Source: Streptomyces davaonensis JCM 4913 | Lineage (GTDB): Bacteria; Actinomycetota; Actinomycetes; Streptomycetales; Streptomycetaceae | Direction: 5' to 3' | DNA: 64,000 nucleotides | Assembly (NCBI RefSeq): GCF_000349325.1 | Contig: NC_020504.1 | Coordinates: 6,978,053-7,042,052, forward strand | Part shown: in pieces, positions 50,725-58,833 of the stretch | Layout of the letters: every line of letters starts with the position of its first letter | Numbering within the stretch: the first letter of the stretch is position 1 | Position numbers and translations under genes: made by a program | The notes under the pieces: model-generated | What the model saw: only the letters and a program-made list of their open reading frames with translations | Database searches by the model: none | Told to the model about the DNA's origin: nothing

Positions 50725-50763
50725 CACCCGCACCCCGGATCCTGACCGCCCGGGGTGCGGGTG
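50725..50763 (+). terminator. Intra-operon hairpin after the deacetylase gene
   Basis: A 14-bp perfect inverted repeat (50725-50738 and 50750-50763; arm CACCCGCACCCCGG) with an 11-nt loop and no T-run. It lies between the deacetylase and the glycosyltransferase, so it may be a partial terminator or an RNA-stability element. Confidence 0.7.
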
Positions 50764-50800
50764 CCGGACGTAAGACCGTTCCGCAGGGGGGAACTCACGC

Positions 50801-52324
50801 ATGAGGCGATCGGGCCGTCATGTCACCATGCTCACCGAAGGCACCTACCCGCATGTCCACGGGGGCGTCAGCACCTGGTGCGACCAGCTCGTCAAGGGCA
50901 TGCCGGAGGTCGACTTCCACGTCTTCTCGCTCACCGGCACCGGCAGAGAACCGGTGACCTGGGACCTGCCACCCAACATCCGCCGGCACGTGACCGTGCC
51001 GACCTGGGGACCGCGGCCAGGACGCGCACGCGCTCCCCTCGGCCGGACCCGCCGCCGCTTCCTGGACTCCTACGAGCGCTTCCTGCTCTCCTTCCTCGCC
51101 CCCGACACCGGCGCAGACTTCGGGGAGGCCCTGTACGAGCTGGCCGAACTCGCCCGCGCCGGACGCCTGTCGGCCGCGCTGCGCAGCGAATCCGCGCTCA
51201 GGTCGCTGATGTGGATCTGGACGATGCCGCATCTGCCGACGGCCGCCGCCGGACCCACCGTGCACGACGCGCTCACCGCGACCGACCTGCTGGAACACGC
51301 GCTGCGCCCACTGGGCGTGCGGATCCCGGAGGACTCCGTGGCGCACGCGGTGAGCAGCGGCCTGGCGACCCTGCCGGCGCTCGCCGCCCGCAAGCTGGAC
51401 GGCGTACCGTTCCTCCTCACCGAACACGGCATCTACCTGCGCGAGCGCTACCTCGGTTACCGCAGCGCCGAACAGCGTTGGCCGGTGAAGGCGTTCATGC
51501 TCGGCTTCTACCGTGAACTGAATTCACACGGATATCGCACGGCAGACCTGATCACACCGTGCAATCAGTACAACCGCCGCTGGGAGGAGCGGGGTGGCGC
51601 CGATGCCGACAAGATCCGCACGGTGTACAACGGCGTCGATCCCCATGCCTTCCCGCATGCCGGCCCCGAACCCGACGTCCCCACCCTCACCTGGTGCGGC
51701 CGGGTGGACCCCATCAAGGACCTGGAGACCCTGCTGCGGGCCTACGCCATGGTCCGAGCCGAACTCCCGGAGACCCGCCTGCGCTTGTTCGGCCCGGTCC
51801 CACCGGGCGGCGAGGCATACGGCACCCGCCTGGAGAAGCTCGCGGCCGAGCTGGGTGTGACGGACGGCCTGACCTTCGAGGGCCGTATCAGCGAGGTCCG
51901 GCGAGCGTACGCGGCGGGACACGTGGTGATGCTGTCGTCGATCTCCGAAGGCTTCCCCTTTTCCGTCATCGAGGCGATGTCCTGCGGCCGTACGACGGTC
52001 TCCACGGACGTCGGCGGAGTGCGCGAGGCGGTCGGCGACACCGGCCTTGTGGTCCCGCCCCGCGAGCCGGAGAAGATGGCCGCGGCCGCGCTGACTCTGC
52101 TGAAGGACGACGAACGGCGCCTGAAGCTGGGCGAGTTGTCCCGCCAGCGAGTGATCGACCGATTCACCCTGCGCCGCTCGGTGGACGCCTTCCGCACGAT
52201 CTACCAGGAGCTGGCGGGCCTGCCCGAGGTGTACGAGCCGACCGTGGAGACCGTCGCCGACTGGACCGTCGAGCTGCGGGACCCCTGGTACGAGAAGGTC
52301 GCGACGGACGGAACCGACTGGTGA
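50801..52324 (+). CDS. PelF-like family 4 glycosyltransferase
   Basis: A 507-residue cytosolic GT4 enzyme, the same length as PelF of Pseudomonas. The PelF-type N-terminus MLTEGTYPHVHGGVSTW leads to the acceptor domain. The C-terminal Rossmann domain has VYNGVDP, LTWCGRVDPIKDLETLL and the donor-binding E-x7-E in SEGFPFSVIEAMSCG. PelF polymerises UDP-GalNAc-type sugars, so this is probably the polymerase of a GalNAc/galactosamine polymer. The next gene starts within its stop codon (GTGA). A G-rich ribosome site precedes ATG 50801. Confidence 0.9.
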   Translation: MRRSGRHVTMLTEGTYPHVHGGVSTWCDQLVKGMPEVDFHVFSLTGTGREPVTWDLPPNIRRHVTVPTWGPRPGRARAPLGRTRRRFLDSYERFLLSFLAPDTGADFGEALYELAELARAGRLSAALRSESALRSLMWIWTMPHLPTAAAGPTVHDALTATDLLEHALRPLGVRIPEDSVAHAVSSGLATLPALAARKLDGVPFLLTEHGIYLRERYLGYRSAEQRWPVKAFMLGFYRELNSHGYRTADLITPCNQYNRRWEERGGADADKIRTVYNGVDPHAFPHAGPEPDVPTLTWCGRVDPIKDLETLLRAYAMVRAELPETRLRLFGPVPPGGEAYGTRLEKLAAELGVTDGLTFEGRISEVRRAYAAGHVVMLSSISEGFPFSVIEAMSCGRTTVSTDVGGVREAVGDTGLVVPPREPEKMAAAALTLLKDDERRLKLGELSRQRVIDRFTLRRSVDAFRTIYQELAGLPEVYEPTVETVADWTVELRDPWYEKVATDGTDW

Positions 52325-53829
52325 GCGGCGGCCTCTGGATGCCCGCGGGCGCCCGCACGGACACCCTGCCGACGATCCCCCGGCAGCGCACACCCGGTTG
52401 GGCAGAGCCGGATCCGCTCGACGAACTGGCCGCCCGCCTCGACGACTTCATCGCCGCAGCGGTCCACCCCGACGAGATCGCCGCGCTCCTGGAGTCCGAC
52501 GGCCTCACCGACGACCGCATACGCGAACGCTACGGCGTCAAGAACTCCTTCGCGCTGGCCGAGGAGTTGTACGACCGCGTCCCCCGCCGCTACCCGGAGC
52601 CGAGGGACCCCGCCCCCGACCCATGGCGCACAAGCCTGCTCGCCTGCCTCGTCCGCGGCGTGGTCTTCGCCCTCCCCGGCTTCGGCTACGTCCTGGGCGC
52701 ACCCCTGCTGGCAGGCCCCCAGGGCGACTTCGGCCTCCCCGCAGGCACCGTCCCGCTGCTCGCGGCCGCCCTGTTCGGCTGGACCTGGAACCAGGGCCTG
52801 TCCCATCGGGCGCACACCTGGCTGGGCCTGGGCGACAAGCCCGCCGCCCGCCGCACCCTGCTTCTGGGCGCCCCGGCAGGCGCACTCCTGGGCGCCCTGG
52901 TCGCCCTCGCCTGCGCCGGTACGGCCACCCTCGCGGCGGTCGCCTTCGCGGCGGGCCAGTCCTGCTATCTGGCCGCGGCCACGGCCCTGCTGGTGATGGC
53001 CCGCGAGCGCGCCCTGCTGGCCGCACTGGCGCCGATGACGGCGGGAGCGCTGCTCGCCCTCGTGCACCCGATCCCGGACGCGGCGAGAATCGCCCTGTTG
53101 ACGGCCTCGCTGACGGTGGTGACGCTGCTCGGTCTGCGTGAGGTCGCGCCTCTGAAGGGGCGCGGGGCGGTATTTGATTTGCGGCTACCGCCGCGTGGGC
53201 GCGACAAGCCACGACGCACCCGCAGTCGATCAACCGCGGCGGGCCTCCCTCTCTCCGCCTCCCTCCCGTACGCCCTCTTCGGACTCGGCAGCGGCGTCCT
53301 GGTCGTCTACGCGGCCCTGGGCGACGTACTCGCGGGCGCGGAACCCTCCGCCGTGGCCGCCCCCTCCGCCGTCGCCCTCACCCTCAGCATGGGCCCGGCG
53401 GAATGGCTGCTGTACCGCTTCCGCAGCGGCAGCCTCGCGGGGCTGCGGTCCGCCGGCACACCGAGGGCGTTCCGCCGCACCACCGCCCGCGAGCTGGCCG
53501 TATGCCTGGCCGCCTACCTCACAGCCCTCCTCGCCCTGGCCACCGCCACCGCCGCCCTGTGGCCCCACGCCCCCACCGTCGACGGAGTCCGTCTCGCGGG
53601 CCTGCTCCTGCTGGGCGTCGTGATCTGGACCGGCCTGCTGCTCCAGTCCTTCGGCGCGGTCGCGGGCGCGGCCCTGATCTGCGTACTTGCCGCCCTCGCC
53701 CAGACCCTCGCCCTGCTCACCCGCAACGGCGGACCGCACACCGTCGGCGTCGCGGTGTACGGCGCCGCGGCCGTGGCCCAGTCCGCCCTGGTCTGCGTCC
53801 TCCTCGGAAGGGCGACCACCCACCGATGA
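52321..53829 (+). CDS. Polytopic membrane protein of the exopolysaccharide operon
   Basis: A 502-residue protein. The first 100 residues are cytosolic with a conserved-looking helical stretch (FIAAAVHPDEIAALLESDG). About ten or more transmembrane helices follow. GTG 52321 overlaps the glycosyltransferase stop by 4 nt, so it is coupled to that enzyme and is probably the exporter or synthase membrane partner, as PelG is for PelF. Homology to PelG is not obvious. Residues about 279-303 are encoded by a Streptomyces dispersed repeat inserted in frame (53155-53230), rich in Arg/Pro and rare codons. Confidence 0.8.
   Translation: MSGGLWMPAGARTDTLPTIPRQRTPGWAEPDPLDELAARLDDFIAAAVHPDEIAALLESDGLTDDRIRERYGVKNSFALAEELYDRVPRRYPEPRDPAPDPWRTSLLACLVRGVVFALPGFGYVLGAPLLAGPQGDFGLPAGTVPLLAAALFGWTWNQGLSHRAHTWLGLGDKPAARRTLLLGAPAGALLGALVALACAGTATLAAVAFAAGQSCYLAAATALLVMARERALLAALAPMTAGALLALVHPIPDAARIALLTASLTVVTLLGLREVAPLKGRGAVFDLRLPPRGRDKPRRTRSRSTAAGLPLSASLPYALFGLGSGVLVVYAALGDVLAGAEPSAVAAPSAVALTLSMGPAEWLLYRFRSGSLAGLRSAGTPRAFRRTTARELAVCLAAYLTALLALATATAALWPHAPTVDGVRLAGLLLLGVVIWTGLLLQSFGAVAGAALICVLAALAQTLALLTRNGGPHTVGVAVYGAAAVAQSALVCVLLGRATTHR
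53155..53230 (+). repeat. Dispersed repeat inserted in frame in a CDS, copy B
   Basis: It begins AAGGGGCGCGGGG, identical to 31817-31829, and continues through a TTTGATTTGCGG/CCGCCGCG hairpin to GCGACAAGCCACGACG, similar to copy A. It lies wholly within the membrane-protein gene. It adds a hydrophilic, Arg-rich segment using codons rare in Streptomyces (TTT, GAT, TTG, CTA). Confidence 0.7.
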
Positions 53830-54476
53830 GCACCCTCCTGGTCCCGTACTACGAACACCCCACCCTCCGCCCGACCGAATGGGCCGCGATCATCGCCGCC
53901 GCGCCCCGCCTCTACGGCGTCGTCCTCAACCCCGCCAGTGGCCCCGGCGACCGCCCCGACCCCGCCTTCGCCGAACTCGCCGCCCGGCTGCGAGCGGCGG
54001 ACGTCCGCGTCCTCGGCTACACGGACACGGCATACGGCCACCGCCCGCACTCCGACGTGGTCCGCGACCTCACCCGCCACCGCGACTGGTACGGCACGGA
54101 CGGCACCTTCTTCGACCAAGTGGCCACGGGCCAGGAAGAGTTCGCGCACTACCAGCGGCTGGCCGTGGCGGCCTGGGGCCTCGGCTGCGGCACCCTCGTC
54201 CTCAACCACGGCGCCCCGCCCCACCCCGCCTACGCGCGCATCGCCGACGTACTGATCACCTTCGAGGGAACCTGGACGACGTACCAGAACCTCCCCGCGC
54301 CCCCGGGCAGCTACGGCGCCGGAGTCCGCACCGGGCATCTCCTGTACGGCGTCCCGTCCGGCGCCGACGCGGCCGGAGCGGCGCGGGCGCGCGGGGCGGC
54401 GGTGCACTGTGCGGTGCCCGGAGTGGGAGATCATCCTTGGGGTACGTTGCCGCACGCCCTGGAGCCCACCCGGTGA
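53826..54476 (+). CDS. Spherulin-4/GH135-like glycoside hydrolase
   Basis: A 216-residue protein of the spherulation-specific family 4 (GH135), the family of fungal Sph3, which cleaves galactosaminogalactan. The (beta/alpha)8-type order is visible: LLVPYYEHPT, GVVLNPASGPG, VLGYTDTAYG, GTFFDQVATG (catalytic Asp region) and VLITFEGTW (catalytic Glu region). The usual Asp-Glu pair of Sph3 reads Asp-Gln here. No signal peptide is evident, unlike a secreted hydrolase, so it may act at the synthesis site. ATG overlaps the upstream stop by 4 nt. Confidence 0.87.
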   Translation: MSTLLVPYYEHPTLRPTEWAAIIAAAPRLYGVVLNPASGPGDRPDPAFAELAARLRAADVRVLGYTDTAYGHRPHSDVVRDLTRHRDWYGTDGTFFDQVATGQEEFAHYQRLAVAAWGLGCGTLVLNHGAPPHPAYARIADVLITFEGTWTTYQNLPAPPGSYGAGVRTGHLLYGVPSGADAAGAARARGAAVHCAVPGVGDHPWGTLPHALEPTR

Positions 54477-55255
54477 GACGCCTTCCCGTCCTGGCCGCCC
54501 TGTTCACCCTGCTGCTGGCGGGCTGCACGACCTCCTCCGACAGCAAGTCGCCCGCCGAACGCTGGCAGCCGCGCCCCGGCACGGACTGGCAGTGGCAGCT
54601 CAGCGGCCGGCTCGACACGTCCGTGGACGTGCCGGTGTACGACATCGACGGCTTCGACCACGACGAGGAGACGGTCGACGGACTGCACGAGGACGGACGC
54701 CAGGTGATCTGCTATCTCTCCACCGGCGCCTGGGAGGAGTTCCGGCCCGACGCGAAGGAGTTCCCCGCGTCGGTACTGGGCCGGGGCAACGGCTGGGAGG
54801 GCGAGCGCTGGCTGGACATCCGCCGGGTCGACGTACTGGAGCCGCTGATGGCGGAGCGGCTCGACATGTGCCGGGACAAGGGCTTCGACGCGGTCGAGCC
54901 GGACAACATGGACGGCTACCGCAACCGCACGGGCTTCCCGCTCACGGCCCGTGACCAGCTTCGCTACAACCGGCTGATCGCGAAGCTGGCCCATGACCGG
55001 GGCCTGGCCGTGGGCCTGAAGAACGACCTGGACCAGATCCCGGAGCTGGTCGGGGACTTCGACTTCGCGGTGAACGAGCAGTGCGCGCAGTACAAGGAGT
55101 GCGGGGCGCTGACGCCGTTCATCGAGGCGGACAAGGCGGTGTTCCACGTGGAGTACGAACTGCCGACGAGCCGTTTCTGTCCGGAGTCCCGGCGGTTGGG
55201 GCTGAGTTCGATGCTGAAGAAGTACGAGCTGGGGGTGTGGCGGGAGGCGTGTTAG
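54473..55255 (+). CDS. GH114 endo-alpha-1,4-polygalactosaminidase lipoprotein
   Basis: A 260-residue lipoprotein hydrolase of family GH114, which includes fungal Ega3. The lipobox LLLAGC lies at the end of a short signal (MRRLPVLAALFTL). Family segments are VPVYDIDGFD, VICYLSTGAWEEF, RWLDIR, CRDKGFDAVEPDNMDGY (catalytic acid region) and VGLKNDLDQI. It would cut deacetylated galactosamine stretches, trimming the polymer outside the membrane. GTG 54473 overlaps the GH135 stop by 4 nt, giving four successive coupled genes. Confidence 0.9.
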   Translation: MRRLPVLAALFTLLLAGCTTSSDSKSPAERWQPRPGTDWQWQLSGRLDTSVDVPVYDIDGFDHDEETVDGLHEDGRQVICYLSTGAWEEFRPDAKEFPASVLGRGNGWEGERWLDIRRVDVLEPLMAERLDMCRDKGFDAVEPDNMDGYRNRTGFPLTARDQLRYNRLIAKLAHDRGLAVGLKNDLDQIPELVGDFDFAVNEQCAQYKECGALTPFIEADKAVFHVEYELPTSRFCPESRRLGLSSMLKKYELGVWREAC

Positions 55256-55266
55256 GCCGTCCCTGT

Positions 55267-56052
55267 TCAGAGGCCGAGCGTCAGAACCACCAGGGCCGTC
55301 GTGGCCGCGGTCTCCTCCACGCCGCCGAACACGTCCCCGGTGACTCCGCCGAAGCGGCGGACGCAGCGGCGCAGGAGGAGTTCGGCGAGGGTGAGGGAGG
55401 CTACGACGGCCAGTGCGGTGCGTACGACGTCATCGGCGCCGAAGAGGGAACCGGCGGCCCCCGCGGCCAGGGTGACGCCGACAGCCGTGAGCATGGCCCA
55501 CCGTGTCGGCGCGACCCCGGCGACGGCCGCCCCGAGGCCCTCCGGGCGGGCCGGGGGTACCCCCGTACGGGCGGCGAGGGTGAGGGCGAGGCGGGCGGCG
55601 ACGGCCGAGACGACGGCGGCGAGGGCGCCCCGGGCCCAGGAGTCGTCGTACAGCCGCGCGAGGGCGGCGACCTGGGCGAGCAGCACGAACAGGAGGGTGA
55701 TCACGCCGAACGGCCCGATGTCCGACTGCTTCATGATCCGCAGGGCGTCCTCGGCGGGCTTACCGCTCCCGAGCCCGTCGGCGGTGTCGGCGAGGCCGTC
55801 GAGATGCAGCCCCCGGGTGAGCAGGGCGGGCACGGCCACCGAGGCAACGGCGGCGAGCAGCGGGCCGGTGCCCAGGAAGAGCGCGACCGCTCCGACGGCT
55901 GCGGCGACCCCACCGACGACAAGCCCGACCACGGGAACGCACAGCATGCCCCCGCGCGCGGCGTCCCGGTCCCATCGCTCGACTTTCACGGGGAGGACGG
56001 TGAGGGTGCCGAAGGCGAAGCGCAGGCCGTGGTCGAGCGGGGATATGAGCAC
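55267..56052 (-). CDS. cobS: Adenosylcobinamide-GDP ribazoletransferase
   Basis: A 261-residue integral membrane enzyme that joins adenosylcobinamide-GDP and alpha-ribazole in the last steps of cobalamin assembly. The diagnostic motif is GLHLDGLADTADGLGSG (about residues 81-97). Further conserved parts are MKQSDIGPFGV and the repeated Ala-rich transmembrane helices. GTG 56052 is the start. It converges on the exopolysaccharide operon. CobT and CobU, its pathway partners, lie within 4 kb. Confidence 0.96.
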   Translation of the reverse strand: MLISPLDHGLRFAFGTLTVLPVKVERWDRDAARGGMLCVPVVGLVVGGVAAAVGAVALFLGTGPLLAAVASVAVPALLTRGLHLDGLADTADGLGSGKPAEDALRIMKQSDIGPFGVITLLFVLLAQVAALARLYDDSWARGALAAVVSAVAARLALTLAARTGVPPARPEGLGAAVAGVAPTRWAMLTAVGVTLAAGAAGSLFGADDVVRTALAVVASLTLAELLLRRCVRRFGGVTGDVFGGVEETAATTALVVLTLGL

Positions 56053-56120
56053 CTCGGAAGGTTACGTCAGCCAGCCCAACACCAGCCGCGCGCTCGCACC
56101 ACCGCGGGCACACTCAGGAC

Positions 56121-56879
56121 ATGGGGCACTGGCTGCAACGCAACATCGTCGAACCGGGCAAACTGCCCCTCCTGCTCGCCCTCACGGCCTTCGTCGTGAC
56201 CTTCCTCGTCACCCGGCTCGTCACCCGCCTGATCCGCGCGGGCAAAGGCCCGTTCGGCAACGTCAGCGCGGGCGGTGTGCACATCCACCACGTGGTCCCC
56301 GGCGTCATCCTCACCGTCCTCGGCGGCTTCGGCGCAGTGGCGAGCAGCCGCCACGGCTTCGGGGCCGCAGCCTTCGCCGTGGTCTTCGGCATCGGCGCGG
56401 GTCTGGTCCTCGACGAGTTCGCCCTGATCCTGCACCTGGCCGACGTCTACTGGACGGAGGAGGGCCGCAAGAGCGTGGAGGCCGTCATCCTGACGGCAGC
56501 CCTGGTCGGCCTCCTGCTCTCCGGCTTCTCGCCGTTCGGCGTCAACGACCTGGGCGAGGACGAGCTCCAGGACCGCGGCACGGTCATCTGGACGGTGGCG
56601 ACGAGCTTCCTCTTCTCCCTCATCGCCCTGCTCAAGGGCAAGGTCCGCCTGGCGGTCTTCGGTGTGATCGTCCCCGTACTGGCCCTGGTCGGCGCAATCC
56701 GCCTGGCCCGCCCCGACACCCCCTGGGCCCGCCGCTTCTACGTCCGCCGCCCCCGGGCCCGCGCCAGGGCGATCCTGCGCGCCTACCACCACGACCGCCG
56801 CTGGACGGGCCCCGCCCGCAAACTCCAGGACTGGATCGGCGGCACACCGGACCCGGAACGGGCCCTGGACCACCGCTGA
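56121..56879 (+). CDS. Conserved integral membrane protein with HIHH motif
   Basis: A 252-residue protein with about six transmembrane helices and a basic cytosolic C-terminus (about residues 205-252). Two conspicuous polar motifs face each other: GGVHIHHVVPG (about residues 50-60) and LDEFALILHLADVYW (about 95-110). The His and Asp/Glu content inside the membrane region resembles a metal site. I do not recognise a named family. It lies between cobS and cobT but on the opposite strand, so a cobalamin role is not implied. Confidence 0.8.
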   Translation: MGHWLQRNIVEPGKLPLLLALTAFVVTFLVTRLVTRLIRAGKGPFGNVSAGGVHIHHVVPGVILTVLGGFGAVASSRHGFGAAAFAVVFGIGAGLVLDEFALILHLADVYWTEEGRKSVEAVILTAALVGLLLSGFSPFGVNDLGEDELQDRGTVIWTVATSFLFSLIALLKGKVRLAVFGVIVPVLALVGAIRLARPDTPWARRFYVRRPRARARAILRAYHHDRRWTGPARKLQDWIGGTPDPERALDHR

Positions 56880-56896
56880 CCCACCTTGACGGAGAC

Positions 56897-57991
56897 TTAC
56901 TCCGGCTGTGAGACCACGGCGTCGTCCGCTTCCTCTTCCTTCTCCTCCGCCCGCTCCGGCAGCTCCGCGGAAAGCGCCGCCGCAGCCTGCACCACCGGCA
57001 ACGCCAGCAGCGCGCCCGCCCCCTCGCCGACCCGCACGCCCTGTGTGAGCACCGGCTCCAGCGCCATCCGGTCCAGCGCCTTCGCCTGTCCCGGCTCCCC
57101 GCTGTCGTGCGCCGCCAGCCACCAGTCCGGCGCCCGGAACGCGACCCGCTGCCCGACCAGCGCACAGGCCGCCACCACGACCCCGTCCAGGATCACCGGC
57201 ATCTTCCGCACCGCACTCTGCAAGAGGAACCCGGTGATCGCCGCGAGATCCGCCCCGCCCACCGTCGCCAGCAACTGAAGCTGGTCCCCGAGCACCGGCC
57301 GGGCCCGCCGCAGGGCGTCCCGGATCGCCGCGCACTTGCGCATCCACGCGAGGTCGTCGATGGCCAGACCACCTCGCCCGGTCACCACCGACGCGTCGGT
57401 GCCGCACAGGGCGGCCACCAGTACACCCGCCGCCGTCGTACCGCCCACGCTCACATCGCCGAGCACGACCAGATCCGTACCGGAATCGGCCTCCTCGTCG
57501 GCAAGGGCGACCCCGGCCCGGAAGGCCGCCTCGGCCTCCTCCAGGGTCAGCGCGTCCTCGATGTCGATCCGCCCACTGCCACGCCGCACCCGGTGCCGTA
57601 CGACGTCCTCCGGCAGCGTCTCGGGGTCGCAGTCCAGCGCCATGTCCACGACCCGCACCGGCACCCCGAGCCGCCGCGCCAGCACGGACACCGGCCGGCC
57701 GCCCTCCAGGACGTCCCGCACCAACTGCCCCGCACTGCCCGCGGGCCGCGCCGAGACCCCCAGCTCCGCGATCCCGTGGTCACCGGCGAACAGCACCACC
57801 CGCGGCCGTTCCACCGGCCGCACCGGCACGGCGCCCTGCGCCGCGGCCAGCCACTCACCCAGGTCGTCGAGGCGGCCCAACGATCCGGGCGGCACGATCT
57901 GACGCTCCCGGCGCGCCTCCGCGTCGCGGCGCACCCCGCCGTCGGGGCGCTCGATCAGATCGGTGAAGTCGTCGAGATTAAGCGAGCTCAT
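56897..57991 (-). CDS. cobT: Nicotinate-nucleotide--dimethylbenzimidazole phosphoribosyltransferase
   Basis: A 364-residue enzyme that makes alpha-ribazole phosphate for the lower ligand of cobalamin. Typical parts are VVLFAGDHGIAELGVSA, ADEEADSGTDLVVLGDVSVGGTT, and the C-terminal GVRVGEGAGALLALPVVQAAA. The catalytic Glu lies in the last segment (GEGAGA region). The tail is an extra acidic stretch (EEKEEEADD). ATG 57991 is used. It should work with CobS and CobU, encoded nearby. Confidence 0.96.
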   Translation of the reverse strand: MSSLNLDDFTDLIERPDGGVRRDAEARRERQIVPPGSLGRLDDLGEWLAAAQGAVPVRPVERPRVVLFAGDHGIAELGVSARPAGSAGQLVRDVLEGGRPVSVLARRLGVPVRVVDMALDCDPETLPEDVVRHRVRRGSGRIDIEDALTLEEAEAAFRAGVALADEEADSGTDLVVLGDVSVGGTTAAGVLVAALCGTDASVVTGRGGLAIDDLAWMRKCAAIRDALRRARPVLGDQLQLLATVGGADLAAITGFLLQSAVRKMPVILDGVVVAACALVGQRVAFRAPDWWLAAHDSGEPGQAKALDRMALEPVLTQGVRVGEGAGALLALPVVQAAAALSAELPERAEEKEEEADDAVVSQPE

Positions 57992-58131
57992 TCGCCGAAC
58001 AGTACCGGCACCGGTCGAACGGAACGCCGCCACATCGCCACCACACGCAGGCCACGTCATTGCACCCAAGATCGCGATCCCATACGTTCCGCTTTGCAGT
58101 GGAATGTCGTACGCCTTCAGGGGAGCCGCCC

Positions 58132-58830
58132 ATGCCGCCCGCACGCCGTGACGACTGCCCCTGGTGCGGCTCGGAGCACCTGCGCACCCGCCTCGCCACC
58201 GACGGCTTCACGCTCGACGAGTGCCACGACTGCGCCCACTCCTTCCAGAACCCCGCCACCGAGGGCCCGTACGAGCGCCGGCCGGGCCGCCGACGTCTGC
58301 TGGCCACCGCCCGGGTGATGCTGCCCTTCCCGGAGCCGGAGAGCTGGCTGGACGTCGGCACCGGCGACGGGGCGTTCCCGGCCGCGGCGAAGGAGGTCTT
58401 CCCGTACACGTCCTTCGACGGTGTGGACCCCACGGGCAGGGTGGAGCGGGCGCGGGCGGCGGACCGCGTGGAGGAGGCCTACGCGGGCGACCTGACCAAC
58501 CCCCACCTCATGGCACATCTGCGCGCCCGCTACGACGTGGTCAGCGTCCTGCACCACCTGCCGCACACGCCGAACCCCCGCGAGCACCTGCGAGCGGCCC
58601 TGACGGCACTGCGTCCGGGCGGCCACCTCCTGCTCGAACTCCCCGACCCCGAGGGCACGTTCGCGCAGCTCTTCGGCCGTTGGTGGCACCCCCGCACCCG
58701 GCCCCGCCACCTCGTGCCGCTGGACAACATCCGCGCCGAACTGGACACCCAGTCCTGCACGATCGTCACGACGACCCGCCCCCGCCTCGCCCCGACGTAC
58801 CGGATCATCGCCCGCAGACAGGCGGCCTAG
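58132..58830 (+). CDS. Class I SAM methyltransferase with zinc-ribbon N-terminus
   Basis: A 232-residue methyltransferase. The N-terminal zinc ribbon has CPWCGSEH and ECHDCAHSF (two CxxC pairs). The SAM-binding motif I is WLDVGTGDGAFPAAA, and a post-motif segment YDVVSVLHHLPH supplies the motif IV region. GGGGAG sits 7 nt before the ATG. It belongs to the Methyltransf_23-like group that often acts on sugars or polyketides. The substrate is unknown. It converges on the cobU fusion gene with only 3 bp between stops. Confidence 0.88.
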   Translation: MPPARRDDCPWCGSEHLRTRLATDGFTLDECHDCAHSFQNPATEGPYERRPGRRRLLATARVMLPFPEPESWLDVGTGDGAFPAAAKEVFPYTSFDGVDPTGRVERARAADRVEEAYAGDLTNPHLMAHLRARYDVVSVLHHLPHTPNPREHLRAALTALRPGGHLLLELPDPEGTFAQLFGRWWHPRTRPRHLVPLDNIRAELDTQSCTIVTTTRPRLAPTYRIIARRQAA

Positions 58831-58833
58831 CCC

